A DNA stretch of 64,000 nt, from the NCBI GenBank assembly GCA_973895155.1, contig OZ316894.1, positions 6,076,001-6,140,000 of the forward strand, in the 5' to 3' direction. Both the position numbers and the translations under genes were made by a program. The DNA comes from Marsupella aquatica. Taxonomy: Eukaryota > Marchantiophyta. The notes beneath the pieces are model-generated. The model was not told the origin of the DNA, made no database searches, and saw only the letters and a program-made list of their open reading frames with translations. Positions 22,619-33,131 of this stretch are shown in pieces; the first letter of the stretch is position 1; every line of letters begins with the position of its first letter.

Positions 22619-25600
22619 GTGACAGGGCCCCAAACTTGGTAGTAACTTAGTGATAACTTATAATTTCATATATAAGTAGAAAGACAAATAGGTGTAGCAA
22701 AAGTTTTTGGATTTTTAATTTTTTTTAGTTTTTTTTAGTTCTAATAAATTGATGCGACAATCGGAGGCCGGAGTTGATAGGGGTGTTGGGCGGTGATGGA
22801 TGACAATGGAGCCATTGAGGGGGTACAAGGAGTCCAAAAGGCAGCCCAAGGACTTGAAGGCCAAGGTGTGAGCATCTTGGAGGGGTGGGGGCTGGTCGGA
22901 GGCTCCACGTAAGGTGCACAACGGGAAGAATGACCAAAATATAGAAAATGTTGAAACTTAAAACAGACGTTGCTGCGCTAGTACTATTCCAAACATGGTC
23001 ATGTTTGGATTCATTTTGAAGCCCTCAATGAGCCCCATGCGAAACTGAGGTTTTCTAGTTGATTTTAGGTCTATATCAAACAGTGACATCTCAAGGGACC
23101 TCAACTCCTGTAAAACGACAAACTAGACAATCTTGGAGGGCCCTTAGAAGGAAGGGACTCCCACAATTTCCCTTCCTCAATCCGTAGTTTCCCACAATTT
23201 TCCTTCCCCACTCCATAGAAGGGGCACTCCTTAGAAGAACACATTCGTAGAAGGGGCCCCCACACTTTCTTCCTCCCTTTTTTCTCTACTCTCACTTGTG
23301 AGGTTCCCACCCATTCCTAAACCCTAAACCCTTTCCCTGTTGTGTTTCCTTTCAATATGTGTAGGGACCCTGGTTGTACAAACATCAGATTTTCGACCAT
23401 CTCAAAATCAGGAGGTTATGGGCTTTTTGGAAAGATCTCGCACGATGTGTCCCACGGCCGAAACAGAGCTAAGACGGGGGAGATACAACAGATCACGTTT
23501 TTTGAGAATACAGGGGTTTTGAGGCCGTACAGTGGTGGACCTCGCCACCCAGCGCCCTCACCAATCCCAGCACTCACGCCTAAGTGCCCCTGGTGCCCGA
23601 ACACCTCCACGGAATACCTCGAGCAAGCACTCTAGTGCCCCTTGCACCGCCAACGGCCCCTCCCATACGAAGCCGCACTTGCTCACCTACACAACCGCTA
23701 CTCAACGGTCTTCACTGTCTGCACAAACAACCAAGCACCTTGGTAAGTAACCCTTTTGGATCTAGAACTCGCCAAGTCTAGCATCCTAACTCAAGCTCAA
23801 CAGACGTTGGTAAATAGGTTAACGATAGGTCCTCCCGACGCCATAAGCCAGAACCAGAACCTACGCCCACTGTCCGTCCAGGACAGCTCCTTCCTTGGGC
23901 GCGGCCCAGGTACGTTTCCCCCTCGTACCTATCCATCACCAACTGACCGCCCTGACCTCAGGACATGCTCATGGCCCAACAACATAGCTTGTCCTAAAGC
24001 TTGTCCCAAGCTTGTCCCAACACGCCGGGACCAGAACGGCCCCGACTCTAGCAACTAACTCCCGGTTTGCCCCACTGATGGTCTAGGGGCCGAACACTCT
24101 TGGGACTCAACCTCCACACCTACTTGGCCTTGCCTCCCCAACGCAAGCTCCCTTGGGAGACTGAACGCGGCTTGGCTGCTGTTCGGCAAGATTCAGCAAG
24201 CGGGCGAGCTAACACCCACAAACCATGAGAACCCAATGTACCCCAGACCCAGCTGAGCTCAAGAGGGAGTAGCCCTTCTCAAGGGCTTTCCAACGCACCC
24301 AAGAAGTCCTCCAACAGACCTTCCGTTGGGAAGATAACGCCATTTCCGTTTGGTGGTTTCCCTTAGTGTCGCGACCGTCGCGGCTCACGATTTCGGCTCG
24401 CCCTTAGCCCCCACGGAGACACCACTCCCCTCATATATGCTTCTGGGGACTTGCCACCCCCGGACCAGCTTTGGTCCCTAACCATTTGGCCCTCAACCCG
24501 GATCCTATCGCGCATAATGGGCGCGCCACCATCTGGCAATCCCCATAACTTTCTCGATAGGCATCCACAAGCGGAGTGCCTTAGCCCGTTGTGACCAGGC
24601 CAACCCAGTGCTCATGCCTAGGCCCTCAGGTCTAATCGCTGCTCAAGGCCCCCGACTTGCCCAACCCGGATCGGGCCACAACTTGCGCCCCAAGCGTATG
24701 TTGCCAATGACGTCAACTCCATTGGCCTTGGGCCCAAGAGGAGCTCACACTCAAGCCCTCAGAACTCAAAGTCCTTCCGGTGGTCCGGACGACCATCCTT
24801 GAGCCCGGTCCATTTCCCCTTGACCCGACCAGCCATCGGCTAGTCCAAGTCGAGTGTCCTTAGCGACGCCAGAGCTAAGTGTTAAGGTAGTCGAGTTCCT
24901 GCGACTTATACGGACGTTCGTACGGGAGGAGGTCCCGGATTTGCAAGGGAAGGAGGAGGTAACAGCACATACGGGGAACCCGTGATCCATGTTTTGCAAA
25001 GCCGGGGCCCCCTGGTGTTGTACGAACGAAACAGAGGGAGACGGTGCTCTGTAAAAACTTAAACGATCATATCTTGGTCGTTTGACCTCCATTTTATGCA
25101 CCATTTACGGAGCCGTGATCAGGAAGAGGAGGGCTCCTCAGATATATTTTCAGAAAGAAAATTTTTGTTTTGACAATTGTAGGGGCCCTCTCCTTTTACG
25201 GCGAACTGGTGGTGGTAATTAGGAGGATTGAGGCTGGTAGGCAGGGTAGATAGATAGGATAGGAGGTGGTACTCAAGTGACTCCTTGTTTAGCAGAGGGG
25301 TATTCACTCCAGATGAGAGTGATGAGGAGGCCAACTCACGGGGCTTAAGCCATGGTACCGTGAGTCATGAGAAGGAGGACTAGGGTGGCCGTACGGACTT
25401 GGTCGTACGACCTCTTGATTTTGAAAATTTTGGAAAGTGAGCACTCACGGGCTTGTTGGAAAGAGCTCACGGAGCTGATTCCAACAAGAGGCGGCGCTCC
25501 TCAAACGGAGCCAGGATGAGAGAATTAGAGCCCCGCAAAGTTGGTCGATACAGGATACTAAAACATCCGTACCTGGGTCGTTTGGAGTTCGTTTACGGAT

Positions 25601-26386
25601 TCGTGATCAGGAGGAGCAGAGCTATCCAGGGCTCCCCTTAGGGGAGTAGTTGGACATATTTGAGTTTCGACCATGAGTGACCCCCTCACTTCCCTGAGAC
25701 TACAGATGATTACGGTTGGCACCGTGGAAGACACCGACGGTCCCGTAGTTAGTTTAGGGTTTTAGGAGCATGTGTGTGGCGCATGTTTTAGGTTAGGGAT
25801 TTCTTGTGAAGGTTTTAGCGGTGCCGCTAGGGTAGCCGCCATCGTTGTGACCCCATGAGGGGTGCTTTGGTGTGTTTTTTCAGTATTTAGAGGGAGCCCC
25901 ATAGTGAGCTAAGTAGCTTTTGTGAGTAGCGTACCGATTAGGAGAAGTTCAAGCCAGAGTAGTGAGGTGGAGAACGTAGCACTTGTCCCCGGGAGGCAAA
26001 AGTTGGGCAGACGACAGGAGGCCGGGTTGTCCTTGCATGTGTTATGGGAAACACCAAGAGATATAGATTTGGCTTGAAGTTCCAATATTTTGTGTGTCAC
26101 TTGTTGTTGCTTGTGTTGTTTGTTTTCCTCCCCTAGTGCATATGGTCAGTTTCATTGTGGAAACATTTGCCCTTGTCACTAGTGTTCAAATCTTATTGTA
26201 AAATGTTTGTATGCTTGCCCATGAGAGGGGGGTGGTGACAGCACTCTCCCGGTGGGCATGAGTTTTAGATGGTAGGGCCAGTCCCTTGGAGTTGATCAAA
26301 AAGTACACTTCCGGGAGCGGAATCAAACATACTCATCCTTAGGTGTGGAAATCCTTCAAGTAGCGTCCGTTCACGACCCCGTAGTC
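22619..26386. mobile_element. repeat element A (relative of element B), GC-rich interior
   Basis: The left end 'tgtgacagggcccc' resembles the left end of element B ('tgtgacggggacccc'). The right end matches the right end of B: 'ttccgggagcgga', 'aaacatactcatcct', 'tagcgtcc'. About 1.07 kb at the right (25319-26386) parallels 29100-30215 of B. It also preserves the last ~15 codons of B's ORF (ESDEEANSRGLS at about 25310-25350). The middle, 23300-25100, is GC-rich, lacks good ORFs and contains a third copy of the ~150-bp 'gatcaggaagaggagggct' segment (25055-25200). It is a non-coding, rearranged family member. The class is unknown. Confidence 0.55.
23315..23337. repeat. short interstitial telomere-like motif
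   Basis: Two adjacent 'cctaaac' units match the plant telomere heptamer. Similar 'tttagggtttagggtttt' lies at 29567-29584 in element B and a shorter form at 25744-25765, so the motif belongs to the element family rather than to a chromosome end. Confidence 0.6.
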
Positions 26387-26534
26387 TGACTTCACACAAA
26401 ATATTTTCCGTTGCATGTGAATCACGTTTGGCTCTACAAGAATCACTCGATGTTCCAACACCCGACCCCACTAGCACCACCATTCATCAAGCATTTTGCT
26501 GGCTGCGATGGCTGAAAGGGCGTGCACTCCTGGC
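26387..26534 (+). other. detached 5' flank of dioxygenase copy 2
   Basis: This aligns with 8664-8820 upstream of copy 1 ('gaatcacgtttggctctaca', 'agaatcactcgatgttccaa', 'caccattcatcaagcatttt', 'gcactcctggcctc'). The alignment resumes at 30945 after the inserted element, which places the insertion precisely. Confidence 0.8.
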
Positions 26535-27311
26535 CTCATTCACAATTGGGTGTATGTGACGGGGACCCCGTCACGAAAGGTCACCATTAGGAGTTATTGG
26601 CAAGATGCATGTAAATAAATAAGCCAATATACACAATAGTTTTTCATTTTTTTTAATTTCTTAAAAGTTAATCATCCCGGTGTGTGTTCATGTTGCTTTG
26701 GAGGGCCGGAGCTATTTGAACCCGGGAGGAACTATTTTTTTAATTGACCCTTTGCTCTCTTGGGTCTTGTCATTGTGGGAGAAGAAAATTAGGCATCTTA
26801 AGGGGATACCACCCATTAATATTTGGAAACCCCGGCAGTTTTTCTTGGCCCTGGTGTAATATGGAGGAGGAGCCCGCGAGCCTGGGGCGCGAGACGAAGG
26901 GCCGCCCCGCGAGTAGGCAAAGCCCCGAGAGGGGCTGCCGGGGCGTAAGCAAGGCGCAGCCGCGAGGGAAAATTAGCAAAGGAGCCACGGGGTTTCTTTT
27001 TTTTCCTTCCTATTTTCTCACTTCCTCTCTTTTGCAAGACCAACTCATTGCCGAAAGCAAAAACTCGGGCTCTCTCTCAACTCTTGCCGAAAGCTCTCTC
27101 CACATTTTGCAATTATTCTGGAAGCCCTTTCTCATGGTCAATTATTGGGGCTTGTTGGCATGATTCTTCCGAGCATTAGCGGCAGCAGCACGGAGTGGCT
27201 TCTGAGGGAATTGAGGGTAATTGATTGATCGGGATACGGGGGCCGTTTTGGGCCAGGGAATTGACATTGCTACGGGTGACGGGATTTGGTGATTGAGGAT
27301 TTGATTTCTGG

Positions 27312-29144
27312 ATGCTGGATTACCCGGAGTTTAGTGCGGCACGCGTCCGGAGATACAAGGCTGCTTACCGTGACTACGTGGAGACATTGATTGCAAGAGA
27401 GAGAGAAGAGAGAAAAGCTACGATGAGTACTGGGCTGGCGGCAAGTTCCACACCGGTGAGTAGGAGGGTTTTTTGTCGAATTTATCCCAAAACCTCCACC
27501 AAGGTGATGGAGGATTGTAGGAATATTTTTCAAGCCACCGGGCTCACGGAGTTCATGAAGGTGGAGATTACAATCCCTTCGGGGAAGAGTTGGAACATTG
27601 AGGCCGGGATGGAGTTACGTACGGAAGGAATCTACTTTGAATGTCTCCAGCAGGTAGTGCCCCATGTGGAGTTAACTAAGCTTCTGTTCCTGGAGAACCA
27701 GCAATTCTCATTCACACCTCGGAACATAAGGGGAGAGCTCACGTTGACAATGGTGGCCGGTTGGGTGATTAATCCCACCTCCACTACTTCCATTCCTCTT
27801 TCCGCCGTCAAGGATGCTGAGCACAAGGGATTTTTGGCCAAGGTTCATCAACGGGTCCTTGGTAACATGCAATCCGGGGTGGTGAATGGAGAGCATTTCG
27901 TGGTAGCTATGGACATCAAGAACTATCCAACCCATGTGTACGGATGGTGGTACTATGGGTTGAAGAAGCTATTGGACGCCAATCCCGAGAGTGTGAAACC
28001 AGGTGGGGCTGTACATTTGATGGGGTCATTTTTGCTAGCCAGAGCAGAAGGGTGGATTGTTTCCCCGGGACAGGAAGACACTGGATCATCCCTTACCACG
28101 GAAATCAGGAGTATTGCCACTACCATCTTGGGGAAACTAACGGAGGGATCATCGTTGGCGGTTGGGGATGATAATAGAGAGGAAGAAAACCAGGATGAGG
28201 ACTCCACAATGGAGTGGCTTGAATCACTTGTGGGAAATACGGAGGAGCCCCTGGCCTACGACATTCCTGATGTCTACCTGGCGGAGTTACGGGATTTCTG
28301 GGAGGGAGTCCATGAGGGACTCAAGCTAGTCCACGCATTGAGAGATTCTCTCAAGCAGGCCACCGCCAGAGTAGAGACTTTGGAGCATAGTGCCCTGTCT
28401 ATGAAGGAGGTGATCAAGGCCAAGGAGGAGGCCATTCATGAGAAGGTTAAACTTCTCCAAGCAGCTCACGTAGAGATCTCCAACTTGAAGGGAGCCTTGT
28501 CCACCAAGGCCAAGGAAGCGGAAGAGGTTGGAGTATTGAAACAGACATTGGCCAAAGAGAAGCAGAATTCTGGAGAAGTGGTGGAGTTAAGAGCCCAGGT
28601 GGGAACACTACGGGGTCAAATGGTGATCTTCGAGACAAGGGCTAAGAGGAGTGAGGCCTTGAGTCTAGGGAAACGGAAGAGCCCTTGCACACCTAGCTCC
28701 ACACTTTCCCCGGATTTGGTCTCTAGGGCCATTGAGATGGTGGTGAAGGAAGTCAGTGGGAAGTATGGACCCCTGTTGGATGCAGCCAAGAAGAGTCAAG
28801 AGAAGAGCAAGAGCTTAGAGAAGAAGCTCAGGGAGGTACGTAAATCATTACGAGAAGCTCAGGTCAACACGGGGACCCCGGGGATGCCACCCCGATCTGT
28901 CACCTCTGGGACTCCCATGGCCACCGGGCAGGTTTTACAGTTGGAGTTGCGGTCCGGTGAAGAGGCGGCCTTATGGAAGGACACCATTGGTGAGGGGTAC
29001 ATTAAGGCGTGGCAGGCCTTGGCCAATTTGAGGAAGCAGGGGAGCACTAGCACAAGGAGTACCCCGGTGAAGAAGAAGAGGAGTGAAGTGGCACTCACTC
29101 CAGTGGAGAGTGATGAGGAGGCCCACTCACGGGGCTTAAGCTAG
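27312..29144 (+). CDS. unrecognised 610-aa coiled-coil protein of element B (gag-like?)
   Basis: Intact ORF of 610 codons starting at an ATG. I do not recognise a family. Residues 1-40 are basic and helix-prone (RVRRYKAAYRDYVETL). Residues ~55-245 look globular, with aromatic-rich stretches (YGWWYYGLKKLL; GELTLTMVAGWVINP). A Glu/Asp-rich spacer at ~285-310 leads to a long coiled coil at ~345-455 (KAKEEAIHEKVKLLQAAH; KAKEAEEVGVLKQTLAKEK). A second coiled coil lies at ~480-530 (KSLEKKLREVRKSLREAQ), and the tail is basic (STPVKKKRSE). There is no zinc knuckle, protease, integrase or reverse transcriptase. A structural, gag-like role in a non-autonomous element is one reading. A captured host gene is another. 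Its intact frame suggests recent arrival or selection. Confidence 0.7.
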   Translation: MLDYPEFSAARVRRYKAAYRDYVETLIAREREERKATMSTGLAASSTPVSRRVFCRIYPKTSTKVMEDCRNIFQATGLTEFMKVEITIPSGKSWNIEAGMELRTEGIYFECLQQVVPHVELTKLLFLENQQFSFTPRNIRGELTLTMVAGWVINPTSTTSIPLSAVKDAEHKGFLAKVHQRVLGNMQSGVVNGEHFVVAMDIKNYPTHVYGWWYYGLKKLLDANPESVKPGGAVHLMGSFLLARAEGWIVSPGQEDTGSSLTTEIRSIATTILGKLTEGSSLAVGDDNREEENQDEDSTMEWLESLVGNTEEPLAYDIPDVYLAELRDFWEGVHEGLKLVHALRDSLKQATARVETLEHSALSMKEVIKAKEEAIHEKVKLLQAAHVEISNLKGALSTKAKEAEEVGVLKQTLAKEKQNSGEVVELRAQVGTLRGQMVIFETRAKRSEALSLGKRKSPCTPSSTLSPDLVSRAIEMVVKEVSGKYGPLLDAAKKSQEKSKSLEKKLREVRKSLREAQVNTGTPGMPPRSVTSGTPMATGQVLQLELRSGEEAALWKDTIGEGYIKAWQALANLRKQGSTSTRSTPVKKKRSEVALTPVESDEEAHSRGLS

Positions 29145-30215
29145 GGCACCGTGAGTGACGAGGAGGAGGATTAGAGTGGTCGTACGGACGTGGTTGTACG
29201 GCCCTTGACTTTCCAACTTTTTTTTGAGGGGTCACTCACGGGCTTGTTGAAAAAAGCTCGCGTAGCTGATTCCAACAAGAGGCAGCGCTCCTCAAACGGA
29301 GCCAGGATGAGCAAGTTAGGGCCCGGCGAAGTCTCGGGCGAAGTTGGGTTTACGGGATACTAAAACGACCATAACTTGGTCGTCCGATGTACGTTTCAAG
29401 AGCGATTGAGTGATTCATGATCAGGAGGAGGAGGGCTATCCAGGTTGAACTCAGAAGTGCAAGTGGAAGGGCACCTAGTTTCGGCAATTGTGGGGTCCCT
29501 TGCATTTTCGCGGTTCACGGAGTAATGTTGTGGCGCCGTCGAAGGCACCGTCGGCCCCATTGTTAGTTTAGGGTTTAGGGTTTTAGAAGCATGTGTGTGC
29601 TGCATGCTTTTAGTTTAGGGGTTTCTTAGTGAAGGGTTTAGCGGCGCCGCTGGGGTAAGTCGCCATCATTGTGGCCCCGTGAGGGGTGCTTTGGTGTGTT
29701 TTTTTTGTATTTAGGGGGAGAGCCCCGGAGTAGTTGGGGGGAACTCAGTCTAGTGTTTGCTTAGGGAAGTTAGCTCATAGCCAGAAGAGGGAATCAAGCC
29801 ACAGTAGTGAGGTAGAAGTGTAGCACTTGCCCCAGGGAGGCAGTAGTTGGGCAGATGGCAGGAGGTCGGATTGTCCTTGCAATGTGTTATGACGTTTTGC
29901 CAAAAGATATGGATTTGGTTTGATTCCTCAAGTTTTGTTGTGGTGTTACCTTTTCTGGTTCACGATTGTGTTCTTTCCCCAAGAAGCATCTAAGGAATCC
30001 TTGCACGGTTTGGTCAACCATGTGAGTAGGAGGGGTGGTGACAGCACTCCACCAACGACCAGTAGGAGTGTGTGTGGTGTAGTCCATGGGACTTGATCAA
30101 AAGCAGAGCGGCTAGTCGGTAGACTTGATCAAAAATTACATTTCCGGGAGCGGAAATAAACATACTCATCCTACATGCAATAGAAGCCTAATAGCGTCCC
30201 TCCACGTTCCCGTCA
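29100..30215 (+). repeat. 3' region of element B shared with element A
   Basis: This matches 25319-26386 over about 1.07 kb with many substitutions. Shared landmarks are 'actcacggggcttaagc', 'gctgattccaacaagaggc', 'ctcctcaaacggagccagga', 'gtgaggggtgctttggtgtg' and 'ggcaggaggtcggattgtcc'. A 'gatcaggaggaggagggct' segment (29419-29437) occurs three times in the window (also near 25118 and 25600). Confidence 0.8.
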
Positions 30216-30759
30216 TACGATAACAGACGATTTAGTAGAGTAAATACGTATTTGTTGTGTAAATCGTTTGATAAGCAGGTGATAGTGTACCTCGCAGAAT
30301 CATTTTCAGGACTCAAAAACATGCTTTTTTAGTGAAAATTGACTTTCGTAACATGAAAAAAGGTCCATCATGATTTTATCTCAAGACTTTTAAGTCTAAT
30401 TTTTTCACAAGACTATTTTACATGGTGTAACCTACCTCACCATGTAGATACATCAAGTTTTCAACTGTTTTAAAGGATCATTTTATTGATAGCCCTAAAT
30501 AAGCCAAAATTATTGATTATTTTTGTCCTTACATAAAGGTTTAGTGTGTGTCACTATTTAAATTTTGAAATATAAAATTATGCTATTAATATGTATGCTT
30601 TGGTAAAATTTTATTGTCTAAAATGCATTTTTTAGAGTCTTTTTGAGTCCTGAAATGATGTGACCCGTTACGTAACAAATCCTTTTATCAATCTTTGAAG
30701 AACATATAAAGAAAGCTTCAAAGTATCAAATGTTAGATAGTTTAATGAATGTTAACAAC

Positions 30760-30917
30760 CTATAGGATGTTTATTAAATATACTACATCAAATTTTCTAT
30801 ATCATCTCATTACACCCTAAAGCATAATAAATTATGGTCATTTTTGTATATCATCTCATTACACCCTAAAAATGATATACTAAAGCATAATAAACTATGG
30901 TCATTTTTGAATGTGAT
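30760..30917. repeat. two-unit tandem repeat in the AT-rich core
   Basis: 'tatcatctcattacaccctaaa' is followed by 'gcataataaa(t/c)tatggtca' twice, at about 30799-30850 and 30848-30912. The second unit carries an extra 'aatgatatacta'. Confidence 0.7.
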
Positions 30918-31257
30918 GTTACTTTTGGGTCTCCAATTGTGAATGAGGCCTCCTGGCCTCGGTAGATTTGCCATCTTCATTCTCGTCTTTTCAAGCTACA
31001 AGCCCCGGCGTGTGCTTAAGAGAGGACATGAGATCTCAATTTGTCTGCCGCAATTGGTAGCTTGGCAAGCCAATCAAAGTACTCCAGAAGAGGCGTTGCC
31101 GTTGGCGATACAAAAGCCAGAACTCGCACTCTTGACTTCTATGGATGGTTGTCAGATAGACATGTAAGATCAAGTTTTATAGTTCGGACATTGATTACCG
31201 CCATCTTTCCTTAGGTGGGAAATTCGGGGAGAAACTCAGCTCCGTTGTGGTTTGGCT

Positions 31258-32555
31258 ATGGCCTTAGCGACCCTGTCGTTGCCCTCGCTTTCACCTTGCA
31301 GCTCGTGGAAAGCTTAGAGAGACTTGTTCCCAAGCTCTCGAACTCCTTCTTCGTCCTTGCCAGATCCTCACCGCTCCTTCATGAATCACTGACATCAACT
31401 CCTTCTTCCTCTTCTCCTCGTCCGGGAAATTTGTGTGCAAACAAAACCTGGAAGAGCTCCTATATATCTCAATGACCTTACAAATGGGTGAAGTGGCCAC
31501 GGCTGATCAGTCTTCAGCACCTAAGTCCGAGGAGCTCAAAGGGGAGCCTCGCACAGTTGTCAAATTTGTCATCTCTGGCTGGCTTCTATGCTGACTATGA
31601 GAGAGTCTCCGCAAAGTGGCCAGCGGATCTCGCATCGACGACAGATGACACCAAGTTCGAGCAATTCGTGAGCTCGTTGCACGCCCTGGCCCGGCAATGG
31701 CTTCCCAAGGACTTGGTCTCGAGACTGGAGCGCTTCATCTACAATTTGGCAGAAGTGCCAGCTCTCGTGATCAGAGGCTTGCCCATTGACAAAATCTTGC
31801 CGCCAACGGAGCATAATTCGCATCTCAAGAAAGTGGGAATGTGCGTGAGCGAGGCTTGGCTGATCGGCATTGGGAGAATTGTGGGGCAGGTCTTCACACT
31901 GGAATATACGCAAGGGTCAAGGTCTGGGATGGGGCGGCTGGTCCGGGAGATTTACGCAACTCAGGACAAAGTGCACGAGGTGAGTTGAGAAGGGAGCCGG
32001 ATAATGCTCGACATGCACATCGATTTCTTCCAAACCGCCCCACAGAAATTCTCCCACATCCTCGTATTCATAGGAATTAGAGGAGATCTTGACAAAACTG
32101 GGAAGACTCTCCTGTGCAACAACCGGAAGCTGTACCGAATGCTTGACCCGGCGGACACCCAGTTGCTGCGCACTGAGAAGGTCGTCTGGGACATGGCCAG
32201 GTTCCAATTTTCAGCATATGTGATCAAAGGCTCTGAAAGCGATCCCAAGTTCAACATCTTCGAGGAGAACATTCCCTTTGTGGGTGGCTTTGACGCTGTG
32301 GTGAGGGGTAGCCCTGAACTCCGGGCTGCCTACAAGCAGGTCAAGGAAGTTGCCGCACTACTTTCGGAGGGTGTTTGGCTAGGCGATGGCGATGTGCTAT
32401 TATTAAACCAGAAGAAGGCAGCGCACGGCCAAAGTCCTTACTCTCCCAGGTTTGACGGCAATGACAGATGGTTGCAAAAAACATTCATCAACAGTGGAGG
32501 ATTTTGGGAGGCAGGGCTTACTGAGTGGCCTAGCCTGACTCTACCCGTTTCTTAA
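31258..32555 (+). pseudogene. dioxygenase copy 2, pseudogene
   Basis: Close relative of copies 1 and 3 but disabled. The original ATG (31258) runs only 19 codons to a TAG, where the copy 1 sequence 'gcttcaaagagac' has become 'gcttagagagac', a 1-base loss with changes. Near 31574 about 11 bases are missing relative to copy 1, shifting the frame again. At 31986-31988 a TGA replaces a sense codon inside the catalytic domain just before the HxD. The HxD region itself (LDMHIDFF), the distal His (KAAHGQSP) and the 3' end are otherwise preserved, so the loss is fairly recent. Its 5' flank is split by the 26530-30945 element and its 3' flank by the 32564-37787 insertion. Confidence 0.9.
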
Positions 32556-32815
32556 TTCTACCAATACAAGCCCTATGCCAGTGCTTTGCAATGTGCAAGG
32601 CAAGGAGGGCAGGCCCATAGGGATTGGCCGGGGCATTACGGTACAGCTTCACAGGGGTGTTGGGGCCAGGAGGGCGCGAAGCCCTATGCGGAGCGAGGAG
32701 GGTGTAAGGAGGGGCGTGTGAGGTTGCTGTAAGGAGGGGGGCGAGCAGGGCAGCAGCCTCGCAGGGGTGTAGGGGCCAGGAGGGCGCGAAGCCCTATGCG
32801 GAGCGAGGAGGGTGT

Positions 32816-33131
32816 TGTTAGATATTGCTCTAGTCTTGTGACTCATGAGCTAACCACAGTTAGTCTAACTCGAGTTAGGATTTAGCTAATGTTAGCGATG
32901 GTGCTGGTGTGCATATAGCCAGGGCTGATGGTAGACCCTGGTGGAACTTAGGCTCATTGTTACGGAGCTAGTTGAGAGATAGGGAGAGCTTGTGTTGTGG
33001 ATGCTTGGTATGGCCGGTCGACCTAAAGTGCAGTAAAGCTCTTGTGTGTTCCCGTGGATGTAGCCTCATGTGGAGGTGAACCATATATCACTCTGTGTCG
33101 ACTCTTGTGCATTGGATGGTTCATGGGCTTG
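32816..33131 (+). repeat. copia long terminal repeat, inverted and truncated copy
   Basis: Begins TGTTAGATATTGCTC and follows, in the opposite orientation, the repeat at 37045-37388. The match stops at 'catgggcttg', about 28 bp short of the repeat's end, and then runs straight into polyprotein coding sequence on the other strand. Confidence 0.85.

Larger units (their letters stand above)
26553..30215 (+). mobile_element. element B: unclassified element carrying the 610-codon ORF
   Basis: The left end reads 'tgtgacggggaccccgtcac' and the right end '...cgttcccgtca', so the termini share an inverted TGACGGGRAC. The leader up to 27311 has a GC-rich block (26840-26990), then comes the ORF and a 1.07-kb 3' region shared with element A. 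I looked for direct long terminal repeats between the two ends and saw none. A clean target-site duplication was not found ('gtgta' left, 'tacga' right). It may be a non-autonomous retroelement with lost repeats or a new class of DNA element. Confidence 0.5.
26530..30945. mobile_element. insertion with 17-bp terminal inverted repeats, hosting element B
   Basis: GCCTCATTCACAATTGG at the left and its exact reverse complement CCAATTGTGAATGAGGC at the right bound an insertion in the dioxygenase copy 2 flank. 'ctcctg' is repeated on both sides, and copy 1 has a single uninterrupted 'actcctggcctcggtaga' at the site. Because 'gcctc' belongs to both target and terminus, the duplication could be read as 6 or up to 11 bp. 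Removing element B leaves an AT-rich core of about 0.75 kb (mainly 30216-30935) without an ORF, so the outer element looks like a non-autonomous DNA transposon. Superfamily not determined; an 11-bp duplication would suit a Mutator-like origin. Confidence 0.75.

Noticed and set aside
23315-23337. True telomere or chromosome end
   Set aside because: Only two heptamers, inside a dispersed element family, with unique sequence on both sides.
26553-30215. Element B as an ordinary LTR retrotransposon
   Set aside because: TG...CA-type ends and a gag-like ORF suggested it, but the first and last several hundred bases share no direct repeat and no primer-binding site was found.
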